Below are positions 1 through 11,160 of a DNA stretch of 64,000 bases, one piece after another. The position numbers and the translations under genes were made by a program. The stretch's first letter is position 1, and each line of letters begins with the position of its first letter. The notes beneath the pieces are model-generated. The model was not told the DNA's origin. It was given only the letters and a program-made list of their open reading frames with translations, and ran no database searches. The stretch is from Undaria pinnatifida (lineage: Eukaryota > Sar > Phaeophyceae > Laminariales > Alariaceae): NCBI GenBank assembly GCA_012845835.1, contig JABAKD010000029.1, forward strand, positions 3,382,844 through 3,446,843. Direction: 5' to 3'.

Positions 1-250
1 GAGTGACCAAAAACGGGTTATGTGGCCATCGTCGGGTGAAGGCCGGCGTTGGCCAATCAGATGGCGTCCTGGGGGCGTACTGAACACTGAAATTTAAAGG
101 TACCCGATTTTGGTCACAAAGGCACCGGGTATACCCGATTTTGGCCATTGCTATTTTGAAAATTTCCTGGTCTGGCCCGCGGGCCGGGTCATGACCCGTG
201 AAAAGCCCTGGGAAACGCGGTGCGGAGAAGTTTGAGGTCCCTTATATACC
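1..250. repeat. Fragment of a GACCCG-rich dispersed repeat
   Basis: The segment around 165-215 carries GGCCCGCGGGCC followed by a motif of the form GACCCGTGAAAAG. Related text occurs at 40010-40250 and 50880-51080, where GACCCG hexamers are repeated. Around 100-150 a second motif (GGTACCCG / GGGTATACCCG next to ATTTTGG) is repeated twice, and resembles stretches near 3205-3330 and 6240-6350. No coding potential is recognised. Confidence 0.4.
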
Positions 251-790
251 TATTTAACTTTTCTCGGGTCCCTTAAACCGGACCACTACTGGTACGTGCT
301 AATTGCGTTATTGCTGCGATTTTGTATTGGAGGCGCGGCATGCTGAGGAGGCTGTCAAAGTAACGAAGAGGAAGTCTATCTTGCCTTGTTTCCGCCTCGT
401 GTTATGTGTTCGTCTACATTTCGCGAAAAGCAAAAAGCTATGGCGGTGGTTCACCTATAGGGCCAGTATGTGCCGTCCGGGAAAAACCCGTACAATGGCG
501 GCAACCGGCACGACTCCGCATACTAAAAAAGATGTCGGTTGACGGCAGTCTTGACTTTTGACGACAGCCGCCGAGGACCGCTCCATACTGAAACCATTAT
601 ATTTCTTCAAAAAGAGGCCTTGACGGGACAAAACTAGACCGTCAAGCGACTTCTTTGGCCGCTATTGGGTGTTCTCAACTGTCCCAAGCGATTTCAAAGG
701 CGGTATAGCGGGCAGGCGGCACTACTCAACTGGCACTGCAAGAGGGGCCACGACTGAAGTTCAAGGTGTGCCTGCAGCACCATTAGTAGC
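250..790. other. Gene-free stretch, nothing recognised
   Basis: Only short open frames without protein-like composition are present. I see no repeat shared with other parts of the window and no RNA-gene signature. Confidence 0.4.
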
Positions 791-1125
791 ACCTGGTACC
801 AGTATAAGCACGTTTCAATCAACGCGCTCACACTCTTTTGGGGGGGATGACAACATGCACAATTATTATTGCTGTTGTGGTACTGGTACCATTAGTGGTC
901 TAGGCTGTCAACGCGCTCATGCGTTTTGTGCATGACAACATGCCCACAGCAGTTATTGCTACTTCTGTTGTCGTACCATTGATGGTCTCTGCTATCGCCG
1001 CGCTCGTTCGTTTTGTGCATGCCAACATGCAGTGTTGTTGCTGCTGTTGTCGTACCATTGATGGTCTGCTGTCGACGCGCTGATGCGCTTTGTGCATGAC
1101 AACACGCACAGTTATTACTCCTGTT
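790..1125. repeat. Tandem repeat, about 85-bp unit
   Basis: Roughly four diverged units each contain a GTACCATTGATGGTCT-type block, then CAACGCGCTCATGCG, then TTTTGTGCATGACAACATGC, then a GTTGTTG-rich stretch. The open frames crossing it on both strands simply follow the repeat period and are not considered genes. Confidence 0.75.
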
Positions 1126-1388
1126 GTATCGTACTATACCATGAATTTTATGTACGGTATGATACTGATACATGATGTAGCATGTCCCCTGTCTCCAACC
1201 ACCTGTGCGAGTAGATATGAACACTAAATTGGCATTTATATTATCATACTGAAGGATATGTTGCTGTTCGGGATACATGCAGCGTACCTGCAGTACTGAA
1301 ATACTATCGCATATGTGTAAAAGGGAGAAGAGACTCGAAACACCAAAAAATAAAATGAAAAATCTAGAAAACACTGCTGCCTAGTATG

Positions 1389-1890
1389 TTATACAATTAA
1401 ATTACACTCCAGCTGTGAGATCGAATATTCTGTCGAAACTCATCTTTGCAAGCTGTGTGCGATACTCCGATCGCGCGTATTACGGTTGTGTGTCCTCATT
1501 AAGGATATAGGTCGGCGACTCCCCTTGCAACTACAGTGTAGCTATCAGGGTCAGCAGGGTGATGTTAGGCAGTCTGTGCGCGGAAACTTTAAAACCCGTT
1601 TCTGAGGGAGACAAAATCTGACAGCTGTGGAAGGAAATGCATCAGTTTATCAAGTGAACCCTTTAAGTTGAATAACCGGCGAGGGGAGGGCGGAAATTTT
1701 AAGGACGTGGGGTCCTGATTTTGATCAAAAGGGGAGGCGGAAGGGGGGGAGGGGGGGAGGGGCAGCTAAATTTGTGCGTGGAAACTATAAATCCTTCTTG
1801 TGAGGGAGGGGGGGGGGGGGGGGAGGGCTTTAGGTCGCATGGATGCAGGGGTTTGCTAAACGCGTCGTGCAAGGTCTAGGCGATGGTGCG
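1389..1890 (+). repeat. Dispersed repeat family A, copy 1 (~500 bp)
   Basis: This copy starts with ACTCCAGCTGTGAGATCGA, runs through CTCATCTTTGCAAGCTG and CGATCGCGCGTATTACGG, and ends near a GGTCTAGGCGATGGTGCGGG block. It is closely matched over its length by 6903-7445. Shorter pieces lie at 6440-6515, 6650-6790 and 8868-8990. No protein domain is visible, so it is probably a non-autonomous mobile element. Confidence 0.75.
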
Positions 1891-3880
1891 GGTATATGTC
1901 TGGTATGTGTATACAGCATTGCACGTTCCGCTTTTATTATACTTGCTATGTGGGTTTTATGAAACACACAGAACATGAACAGTCCGTTGCGCACACCGCT
2001 GCCTGGTGTATACAAAACAACAAACTTATCCGTTGCACGCTGCGCTTGCTTTCTTCCTGATGAACCCTACCGGTCTTGTCGTTAGAAGGCAGCCCACGAG
2101 AAAGAGAGCCTGGTGCTTTGAAAATGTCGAGAGAGATGGCTCAGCCTCGCCCTTCTCAAGAGACAACAACCCTAAAGAACCATCGAGTGTCTCGTAGAGC
2201 GCTTGCTGTAGAGCGCATGCAGTGCATGCTCGAGTTTCGAGCGTTGGTAGAGCGCATACTTATCTCCAGCGAAAGTGCACAGCAGTGCCAGGGGGCGCCG
2301 CACCCCGTAGGGAACAGCCTAGTATTAAAAAAAAAAAAAAAAAAAGTGCTCAACCTACGCGTTGCCCATCCTTCCAAGAACATCGACCCCTTCATGAAGC
2401 TGGCCTGGGGCGAAGACGAGGAGGCTGTATTGACGAGTTTTAGACCGGTCTGATTCCAGGAAAATTCGTTGGTTCCGAGTCGTGACAGTACTACTGTGCT
2501 TTGGATAGGCTAAACTACGCAGGGTGGGGGACAGGGGGCGGCGACGCTAACCCGGCCCATAGCCCGACCCCTAACCATAGGGCGAACCGTGCTTGGATGT
2601 TGTGACTGGTGAAGTGCGGCCGTCGTGGATGCTGTGCTTTGGAAAAATCCACCACCCATATAATTTTCTCGTCTATCACCCGTTAATATGCACTGGAGGG
2701 CGAAGACACCACGCCCACCAAAGGGCGTGTCTAAGACACCACGCCCACCGGAGGGCGTGGCAGCGAAGAGATGTAAGAAAGCGCAACCATCGAAATTGTG
2801 CGCACATCAGGCAGATTAGGTATCTACCGGGTTCATGGCCTACATATCAGGTGCTGTCTCTCAGGGCGGATACGTAATAGATCCCCTGTCTACATGATCT
2901 GCTTCGTCAATAGATTCATATGTATTTCGGGGTGAACCCCGGATGATCTGAATTATCTAAATCTAGAACGTATTTCCTGGGTTGATCCGTACTGCACAGA
3001 TCATGCACAGCATGCGATAACGACAGGTGAAGGATCTACAGTAGATAATCTACATCGCAATATTTCTGGTGTGAAATTGTGCGTGCTCGTTGATCTCGAA
3101 CAAAAAAAAGTCAGCCTAGGCCTGGTTTCAGGTTTCTTGTGAGAGGACCGGTGCTACTGCTGTAGGTGATATGATATTTACGCGACTACAGCATAGGTGG
3201 GACCCTGCGGGTACCCGCCGGCAACGGGTCCCTCCCGAACTCCTCCCAAACTTTGGAGCCCGGGCCCTACCCACCCCGCCGGGTAACGCCAGTTTTGACG
3301 GGTACACGGGTATACGGGTACCCGGCGTGTACACAACGTTTTTTTTCCCTCCCTGCTTGAGTGCCACGGTAAAGAAAAAATGAGAGTAAGATGGTCCGTG
3401 CTATTGTTCCATAACCGAAACGACCAGTATGAACGGTTTGATTATCGATCCGATTTATAAGCCACCTAAGGTTTCCTTCCCGTGTACTACCCCCTTGATG
3501 CCCGGGCGTGTCAGCATCAGTTTGCATACGCCAAAAAACGACAAAAAATATGCTCTACAAGGCGCTTCGCTACGCCGGCGGCAAATCCGCTGCGCTCGCT
3601 CAGGAAGGGAAAGTACGACAATACAACAAAAATGTGTGCAGCGGACAGATGTCCATGATTGATGGCGGGTGCAAACTCTGGCGTCTTTGACTTTCCGAAG
3701 AGGGCCGCCGCCGTGCTCCAGGAAAACAACCTGGACACCACATGCATGAGCGCACCGTGTGCGCCTCGTATCAAACTCGCGATGTAGTTGTCTGGCTCAA
3801 ACTCGGAGCAGCAAACAACTGCTCTGCTTTTCTTGCAAAAAAGGCGATGAATAAATAGGTCAGGCTGTTGCCTTTCGATC
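1890..3880. other. Gene-free stretch with small repeats
   Basis: A run of about 19 A lies near 2327-2345. Two adjacent copies of a small unit (CACCACGCCCACC followed by an AGGGCGTG half) at about 2707-2762 can each form a short hairpin. GGGTACCCG-like motifs recur at 3205-3330. A CGCTTCGCTACGCC / GCGCTCGCTCAGG motif at 3564-3605 reappears inverted near 30525-30580. No gene is recognised. Confidence 0.4.
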
Positions 3881-4930
3881 GAGAGCTTCAGCCACACAGC
3901 ATCAGCGGCCCTCAATATTGGCAGCAATCCCTATCAGGGCAATGGGGCACGCAGCCTCGAAGACTTGGTGCCATCTCGTGCAATTGAGGCGAAAAATCAT
4001 CGGCCGCGGAGGCTGCAGTGTGCAGGCAGCACATACTTTCGCGCGTTTGCAGTATTTCATTAATGGTTGGCAATTGGAAGAACCCCCATTAAACCACTCT
4101 ATTTCTATTAAAAGGCTCAATTATGCCGAGCGAGCTGCTAATCAAGCCTACTCTTGTTATCTGTGTTGCAGCAGCAATAATCTACGACAGTCGTACTCTT
4201 GTGCTTTTTTTTGTTCGCGTGAAGAAGCTCGATGCGGAAACGGGCCACGAGTTGGAACGAGAGGTCCTCACAGCATAGCATCAGCGTCCCTCAACCATGG
4301 TAGCATCCACTTTCAGAGCAATGGCGAATACAGCCTCGAACATGTGGCTCCATCTCGTGGTCGGTGAGGCGAGGAATCATCGGCGGCGGTTGCTGCTGTG
4401 TGCGGGTTTTTTTTTTCGTACATGTGAACGAACCGTCATGACAAATGGCTCATCGTGCCGTTGTTGTAATTTTTAATCCGTTGTGGATACCGAAGGAGCT
4501 AAAATCTATCTCAGAGGACTGCTACTGCTGTTTTTTTTCTCGCGTGAAAAAACTCGACACAGAAACGGGTCAGGCTCTCCTCGCGTTTCGAGCGAGAGGT
4601 CCAGCCCCACAGCATCAGCCCCCCTCAACCTTGGCGAAGTACACTTTTATAGCACTGGCGAATACAGCCTGCAAGGTTCGGTGCCGTCTTGTGCTAGGCT
4701 CTTGTAACGTTTTGAGCATCAGGGCCAAATGGCTCGCCGTGCTGTTTTAATTCGTTTATGCGTTTTTTGCGTGCCACAGCAACCAAAATGTACTACCTGT
4801 GCTGTTTTCTTCGTGTGAAGCCTGTGCTGTTTTCTTCGTGTGAAGAAAAATAACACAAGAAACGGGCCAGGCTCTTGTAACGTTTTGAGCATCAGGGCCT
4901 GTCATTCTTGGCAACAAGCACTCTCAGAGC
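3880..4930. repeat. Diverged tandem repeat, about 300-350 bp unit
   Basis: At least three diverged units share an order of blocks: CAGCATCAGC, then CCCTCAA, then CACTTTCAGAGCAATGGCGA, then ACAGCCTCGAA, then GTGCCATCTCGTG. The short 60-bp pieces with TGCTGTTTTCTTCGTGTGAAG near 4800-4845 are duplicated again. A related piece lies in AAR2 intron 1 at about 33430-33545. No coding gene is recognised. Confidence 0.6.
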
Positions 4931-5550
4931 AATGGCAAGTACAGCTTGTGTTGTGCGGCAGGGCACAGACCACAAGAGGAAGAGTTGTGCGTGTGTGTAT
5001 GAGTTTCGCTCAACCGCGCTGGCAGGCGGCAAGATCTGGACGAAGTTCGATTTCCACAAACGAAACTCCAAAAGATATGAAGAGTGAGAAAACATGAAGA
5101 AAAAATGTCCAACGTCGAGTTGGCAGAAACCAAATTTGAAGGAGAACGGTTGAAAAATCAAGCAAACAGCTGAAAAAACGATTTACAGAAAAAGGTGAAG
5201 GAAGAAACCAAAGATGGACCATTCCGCAAGTAATGTACGGAGGCTGTGTCCAAGTGGGAGGTCTTGAGGGGGCAGGGATGTACCAACCGAGCCCACTCAG
5301 GAAACGGACAATAATAAGTAAGTGTATGGGCGCGATGGTTCACGGTCTCCCGCTTGCAAGGCCACAGTGCATGTTTTCTGACCCACTGCGCATCGGACAT
5401 CGGAAAGTGGCGATAACGAAATTATGAAGCAACATAATTATGGACTTAAGTGTTGCTGAATTATTGCACGAGGCATACATATAATATGTTGTCGTATTGC
5501 AGAACAACAATGGATATAACAACGCACCAACGGATAGCTCATCAATACAC

Positions 5551-6127
5551 CAGCTGGGCACCATGAGCCAGCAGACGAGCACGGTCGATTCCTGCCGCCG
5601 AGGTTCTGCCGCTGCCTCTCGGCGAAACGAATTGCCCGCGGGGGGCGATCTTGCAGAACGTCCCTCCGAAAGTTGGAAGGCGCCCGCACGAATGGTCTGC
5701 AAGACCAACGAGGGACAGCAGCAGCGATAGAGAAGGCTCTGTGGACTCGCTCTCACCCCACAGCAGCGGTGGAGCTTCACAGGATGGAGTTAGTCTTGAT
5801 CTCGTGGAAGAGATACCACCGCCCGTTTCGGTATTCCCGCGGGCGGTGGCACCTCTGCCGCAAAGTCTTCGCCATCTCCATCCTGTGAAGCTCCACTGCT
5901 GCTGATGCTGCTGCTGTGGGGGCGATATCCTACAGAGCCTTCTCTATAGCAGCTGCTGTCCTCGTTGGTCTCGCAGGCGCTTTGTGCGAACGCATTCGAA
6001 ATTTCGGAGGGACGACCTGCAAGATCGCCCCCCCGTGGGCTATTCGTTTTGTCGAGAGGCAACGGCAGAACCTTCGCCGCATAGATAGACCGTGCTCGTC
6101 TGCTGGCTCATTGTGCCCAGCCGATGC
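5551..6127. repeat. Long inverted repeat (fold-back palindrome)
   Basis: The left arm (about 5551-5783) and the right arm (about 5888-6127) are reverse complements with scattered differences. For example, GAGCCAGCAGACGAGCACGG on the left faces CCGTGCTCGTCTGCTGGCTC on the right. The centre (about 5815-5855) contains a smaller palindrome built on CCGCCCG / CGGGCGG. A transcript would fold into a hairpin of more than 200 paired bases. Short open frames on both strands are mirror images of each other and are not considered genes. Confidence 0.85.
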
Positions 6128-6439
6128 TGTGTGACGAGGTTGCCGTGTGCTTACCTCGTGTGGTGATGTACGTGGGTGGGTGTGGATGTTAAATGTTTCA
6201 AGGGGTTCCTAGGTATGGTCTACGGGCATAGTGAATCGGGCATACGGATTGCCCGGGGGTATCCGAAAACCCACGGGTACTCGGGTACCCTGTTCTCGAC
6301 GACGCGGTTTCCCGCAGGCTCCGAAAACCCGCGGGTGCCCGGGTAGTTGAAATCGGGTTCCTACCTCTACACGCGACCCCTTTCCGGTGGTGGTGCAGTC
6401 ACGTTTTTGGAGACAAATGACTTGATTATATTATACGGA

Positions 6440-6515
6440 GTATTGCAAAGATGAGTTTCGACAGAATCCTCGATCCCACAGCTGGAGTGTATTTTCATTT
6501 TTATAATGTAAATAG
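6440..6515 (-). repeat. Family A fragment, minus orientation
   Basis: This fragment matches the start of family A in reverse complement (TTGCAAAGATGAGTTTCGAC, then CACAGCTGGAGTGTATTTT). It ends in a TTTATAATG tail, similar to the copy at 8868-8990. Confidence 0.6.
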
Positions 6516-6649
6516 GAAGGGGCGTTTGTCGCCGTTCCGAAACGGTTATGTATCCTGTGCCCACTGCAATCATCATGCCACACTAATTCCAAGTAATTTT
6601 TACTAGAGATGAAAAAATTACGGTATAGAAATGCAAGTAAAGCTGTGAT

Positions 6650-6790
6650 ATCGAGGGTTTCGTCGAAACGCGGCGTTGCAAGCTGGGTGTCATGCTCCGA
6701 TCGCGCGTGTTACGGGGGAGGGGGGGTTATGTCCTCGCCGAGTAGATAGCTCGGCGACTCCCCTTGTAGCACTACCTACAGCAGTATAGT
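6650..6790 (+). repeat. Family A fragment, diverged
   Basis: This carries the family A order of blocks: AGCTGTGATATCGAGG, TTTCGTCGAAAC, CTCCGATCGCGCGTGTTACG, CTCGGCGACTCCCCTTG. It is more diverged than 1389-1890 and 6903-7445. Confidence 0.6.
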
Positions 6791-6902
6791 ATTGAAACGC
6801 GTGTGCCATTATGGGCCTGGCACGTACACACGCTGACATCCGTTTTTTTTTTTTTTTTTTCGGCGGATGTATGACTTGCTTCAGCTATGATATATTATTA
6901 AA

Positions 6903-7445
6903 TTGAAAATACACTCCAGCTGTGAGATCGAGGATTTCGTCGAAACTCATCTTTGCAAGCTGTGTGTGATACTCCGATCGCGCGTATTACGGGTTGTGTG
7001 TCCTCATTAAGGATGTAGGTCGGCGACTCCCCTTGGAACTACAGTGTAGCTATCAGGGTCAACAGGGTGATCTTGGTCAGTCTGTGCGCGGAAACTATAA
7101 AACCCGGGACAAAATCTGACAGCTGTGGAAGGAAATGCATCAGTTTATCAAGTGAATCCTGTAAGTCGAATAACCGGTGAGGGGAGGGAGAAGTTTTTAC
7201 GGACGTGGGGGCCTGGGTTTGATCAAGAGGGGGGGGGGGGCAGCTAAATTTGTGCGTGGAAACTATAAATCCTACCCTGTAAGTCGTACAACCAGTGAGG
7301 AGAGGGCGGAGCGTTCGAGGGGGTGGGGGTCGGGGTGGGGGGAGAAGGGGGTGCAGAAAGGGTTTTTTTAAACCAACATCTTTAGGTCGCATATATGTAG
7401 GGGTTTGCTATACGCGTGGTACTAGGTCTAGGCGATGGTGCGGGT
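6903..7445 (+). repeat. Dispersed repeat family A, copy 2 (~540 bp)
   Basis: This is collinear with 1389-1890 from CTCCAGCTGTGAGATCGAGG through the CAGTTTATCAAGTGAA block to the GGTCTAGGCGATGGTGCGGG block. An internal piece (GAAACTATAAATCC, then a G-rich run) is duplicated. A T18 run precedes it at about 6843-6860. Confidence 0.75.
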
Positions 7446-8324
7446 GGTGGGGAAGGAGGGGGCATTGGGGAAGGGGGGGGGGATGAATGAAAGCTACCTC
7501 GTGGATGGCTAGAAAGATAATGACGTGATATCAATTGCGTAGAAGTGTTTATTACTCTGGCCTAATTCGATTGTAGGTGGGGCGTTTGAACAAAAGGGCG
7601 GGAAAAAAAAAAAATGGTATATAAGCCATTCTACGGTAGGGGTGCAGAAGATTCTAAGAATTTTCTGAGCTCCTAACATGAGGAGCTCAGTAGTTCTCAC
7701 ATGAACTCGCATAATCAAGTCCGTGGTCACAGGACAGGCTCCAGTCAATCTGGAGCTGAGGAATACCCCAGGGAATAAACACAAACCAAAGGTGGTGCAC
7801 GCATATATCACAGCTGACGCAATCCATGCCTCCACCAGAAACATATAAAAAGTGAGATTGAGAGTCAGCCTACGATGTGCCAGGTCCATACTGGTGCATA
7901 CGTCTCACTACTCGCGCCTGGAAAAACCGACTTTACCGCTTGCCACCCAGGAAAGACTACCACGTACCATGGTATAATATTACACGTATTATAGACCTAT
8001 CACTACGCATACGCACGTCATATTGCAAGTCAATTAGAAAATAGAAACCAAAGAAAGGAAAAGAAGGGAAAGGAAAGGAAAGAAAGGAAAAAAAAGCGAA
8101 AAAGGGAAGGAAAGAAAAGAAAAGTGAAGAAAAGCGTATTACATGACTTCGAAGGTATTCGTTCGCACAGCCAGAATAAGCATCTACCTGGTATGCCTTA
8201 GCCCTGAAAAGCAATATACTCGTGAAATTACTTGATTAATGGCTAACCGGTAGTTCCTCGCTTGAGGAGCTTAATCGGACAACAGGCACATTATAGGTAA
8301 TCCAACAACTGCAACCCCTTCTTT
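7446..8324. other. Gene-free stretch
   Basis: It contains a short inverted motif GAGCTCCTAACATGAGGAGCTC near 7668-7690, of a kind also seen at 26970-27000, 42892-42916 and 49975-49998. A GTGGTCACAGGACAGGCTCC motif near 7720-7743 recurs, inverted or altered, near 8830 and 34470. A purine-rich AAAGGAAAAG stretch lies at 8036-8130. No gene is recognised. Confidence 0.4.
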
Positions 8325-8675
8325 TTTTCTTTCTTCTTCTTCACACACATGTACTTTCCAGCTTCTGGACAAGGCGTGGTCACAGGTGTCGTCCCCTCTC
8401 CCCCTCGGTTCTTGCCTTCAATTTTTTCCGCGCATAGGGTTCAGCAATCCCACTGCTCGTCGATTTTTCATCGAGTGTTGCTAACTCACGCTCTCGCGTT
8501 TACCGCAAGTCAGTTTGTATGCACTCGGGAGGATTCGAACTGACGAAACTGACCTATACCAGGCTCGAGGATAACCTGATACGCCACCGGGGCGACCGGG
8601 AGGATTCGAACTCACGAAACTGACCTAGATACCAGGCTCGAGGATAACCTGATACGCCACCGGGGCGACCGGTCC
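8325..8675 (-). repeat. SINE-like repeat with tRNA-derived segment, copy 1
   Basis: Read on the minus strand, the segment at 8598-8672 begins GGTCGCCCCGGTGGCGTATC and contains a box-A-like TGGCGTATCAGG and a box-B-like AGTTCGAATCC, the internal promoter elements of RNA polymerase III genes. This tRNA-like part is tandemly duplicated (about 8527-8598 and 8598-8672). The body (8349-8520, with CTTCTGGACAAGGCGTGG and CATCGAGTGTTGCTAACTCA) is shared with 41345-41660. It does not fold as a standard tRNA. Confidence 0.65.
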
Positions 8676-8867
8676 TACTTATCGTGGGATGAGTCATGTG
8701 TATGTATGTATGTATGCCTATACGTGCACCTCTTTTGGGTTGTGTTTTTCCCCATGGTATATACGTGTACCGCCGCTTTTGGCTTGTTTTATAGTTTAGC
8801 CGGGGTGTTCGCTTCCACTCAAGAGTGACTGGAGCCTGTCCTGTGACCACGGAGTTGATTCTGCGAG

Positions 8868-8992
8868 TTTATGTATATCCTTAATGAGGACACACAACCC
8901 GTAATACGCGCGATCGGAGTATCACACACAGCTTGCAAAGATGAGTTTCGACAAAATATTCGATCTCACAGCTGGAGTGTATTTTTATTTTT
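8868..8992 (-). repeat. Family A fragment, minus orientation
   Basis: This is the reverse complement of the first ~120 bases of family A (CCTTAATGAGGACACACAAC, TAATACGCGCGATCGGAGTA, CACAGCTGGAGTGTATTTTT), followed by an A-rich tail. Confidence 0.7.
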
Positions 8993-9130
8993 ATAAAAAA
9001 AAAAACAACAGTAGTACCAGGGTCAACGGGGTAATGCGAAGACGTTCAGGGTTGAATCGATCTGTGAAATCTGTCCGCAAACGTGCGGGTGCGGTTGTGT
9101 ACGAGTGAAGAGTAATATCTGGTACCAGGC

Positions 9131-9470
9131 ATTGTACTACAAGGGCTCCGCATGGGTGCCGGCGTTCGCCGTCGCCGGCGCCCATGCTCTGGGTACGCTA
9201 AAATCCCTGTGTGATTTGCTTGTTTCATGTTTTTATGTATGATGTTATATTATTACACATTTGCTGGATTAATACCGAACATGTATATGGCACTTCACTA
9301 TTGTACTGCAAGGGCTCCGCATGGGTGCCGGCGTTCGCCGTCGCCGGCACCCATGCTCTGGGTACGCTAAATTCTCTGTGCGATTTGCTTCTCATGTTTT
9401 TGATATATGATATTATATGAGTACACATTTTGCTGTATCAAGTATATACCAAAACATGTATATGGTAAGT
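9131..9470. repeat. Two tandem ~165-bp units, each with a strong hairpin
   Basis: Each unit has GGGCTCCGCATGGGTGCCGG, then a mirror-image arm, then GCTCTGGGTACGCTAAA, then an AT-rich part ending ACATGTATATGG. In the second unit 9319-9333 and 9342-9356 form a perfect 15-bp stem with an 8-nt loop. The first unit has one change that leaves a G-T pair. Compensated pairing in both copies suggests that the hairpin matters, or that the duplication is recent. Confidence 0.8.
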
Positions 9471-10074
9471 GGTAAGTGTTTCACGTGCCAAGGAGTGCAG
9501 TAGTAGGACGAAGACATTCAATTGCCATATGTTCCAGGAAAAAGGCAGCCCCGGGTATTTAAAACAGGATGAAAGAAATTAAACAATATCATTGGATGAA
9601 ACAAATTAGACGCATGCTGTGCACGACCAAGTATTACATGATAGGGATGACGGGACTCCGTCTCACACTTGCCGGTCCTCTGAACACACCTTGTTTGAGA
9701 CGTGTCTTCTTCATCAATCTCAACTCTCAGCCTCGTTTCGTTTGGCGGTCTCATTAACCGCTACACTTGACGATCAATCCCAGACGGAAACTTCCTTCAC
9801 ATTTTCTTGTGACTGGAGAGCTCGCTTCGGGACCCACAAAAGAATGGATAACCGTTTCCTCCGACAGCTAGCGTCCTCGCAAGATTAACCCAAACGAGCT
9901 CACTTTGGGATTGCCGTGCGTGGCGGCGGTGGCGTCTGACCTTGAGGCCGCGCGCCTGGGAGCAGGCATGGGGAAGGCGGAGAACTCGGATCTCGGAGAA
10001 TTTTGGCGTGAAAGCAGGTTTTCGGCTCGAGACCGGGTTCTGACTCATGCCAGTTTGAGGCTCATATAAAGGAC
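9471..10074. other. Gene-free stretch, nothing recognised
   Basis: Short open frames lie on both strands (for example 9569-9757 plus and 9797-10138 minus) without recognisable domains. No shared repeat was seen. Confidence 0.35.
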
Positions 10075-10303
10075 TACCGTATTCTACACAAGATAACACA
10101 CCCACATAAGATACCACACCCCCCACAGAATACGACACCCCGGTGATAATTTTTGGGGCTCGAAATACAGCGCCTTAGTCTAATACCAAGTAATATGGCG
10201 ACAGAAGATACCACACCCCCCACAGGATACCACACCCGGTGATAATATTTTCAAGCGCTCAAATGTATCACCGGGGGTGTGTTATCTTGTGTAGAATACG
10301 GTA
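10075..10303. mobile_element. Small non-autonomous TIR element (MITE)
   Basis: The ends 10075-10103 and 10275-10303 are perfect 29-bp inverted repeats beginning TACCGTATTCTACACAAG. If the outer TA on each side is a target-site duplication, the element is Tc1/mariner-like. Inside are two copies of AGATACCACACCCCCCACAG. The element is 229 bp with no coding sequence. Confidence 0.85.
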
Positions 10304-11160
10304 ATATTTGATATTCAGATTTCCAAGATGCTCTCGTCTTTGACGAAGGATTTTAGATATGCTTCTATACTATTAAACCCTATATACCTGGTATTCCGTT
10401 CTAGTGCTCCCAGGACTTCAATGAGAGTAGGAAAAATGACGAAATGTAGCAGCGATTACAGCGTCAACCACACGAGGGTGCGGGGGCGCGCTGTGTTGGT
10501 TGGACGAAGAATGCAGTACAACGGCGGGTTGAACAAACGGCTAGACTGATATTGCCGTGCAAAGCAAGAAGGGCCCAACAGACGAAGAGTCACGTCATCC
10601 CCCCGCCCTCTGTGCCCCCTACAGCCCGAAACGAAGCCAAGCGTGATGTGCACCCCTAGCCCACCCACACCCCGTACCCCCTCTCCGGCATCACGCCCCA
10701 GCCCCCGCCCCCGCCCCGTCCCCGCCCCGTCCCCCCTCGTTCCTCGCTTGTCCCTCCCCCCGTTCTGCCCTTTTCCCTCTCCGCCAACCAACTAGCCAAA
10801 CACACGCGACACAAAACCACACATGACCTACTAGCCCAACCCAATACCAAACCAAACCAAAACCAACACCGTATCAAACCAGACCCAAACCATGCTCATC
10901 TCGACCCCCGTGCCCTCTCCCGCCCCCGGCTCCCCCCGACTCTCAACTCCTCCCCCCCCTACCCCCCCCCCCCCCGCTACCAACTCATTCTCCCCTCCCC
11001 CTTTTCCTCCTCCTTCCCCCTCCCCCATTCCTTTTTCCTCTTTCACCACGAACCAAACTACCGCACCCGCCCTCATGCGATCCCACCCGGCCCCACCCCA
11101 CAACTTCACCCCGAACCAAACAAAAACCAAAAACAGGGAGGAGCGATACAAGGCAGCGCC
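10304..11160. other. Upstream region of the GT54 gene
   Basis: From about 10600 the plus strand becomes strongly C-rich and pyrimidine-rich with ACCAAACCAAAACC stretches, up to the ATG at 11161. This could be promoter or 5' UTR, or an intron whose upstream exon I could not identify. No clear TATA box or initiator is claimed. Confidence 0.35.

Noticed and set aside
8527..8672. Two candidate tRNA genes in tandem
   Set aside because: The boxes are present but the cloverleaf does not close, and the same text occurs as part of a dispersed repeat at 41345-41660.
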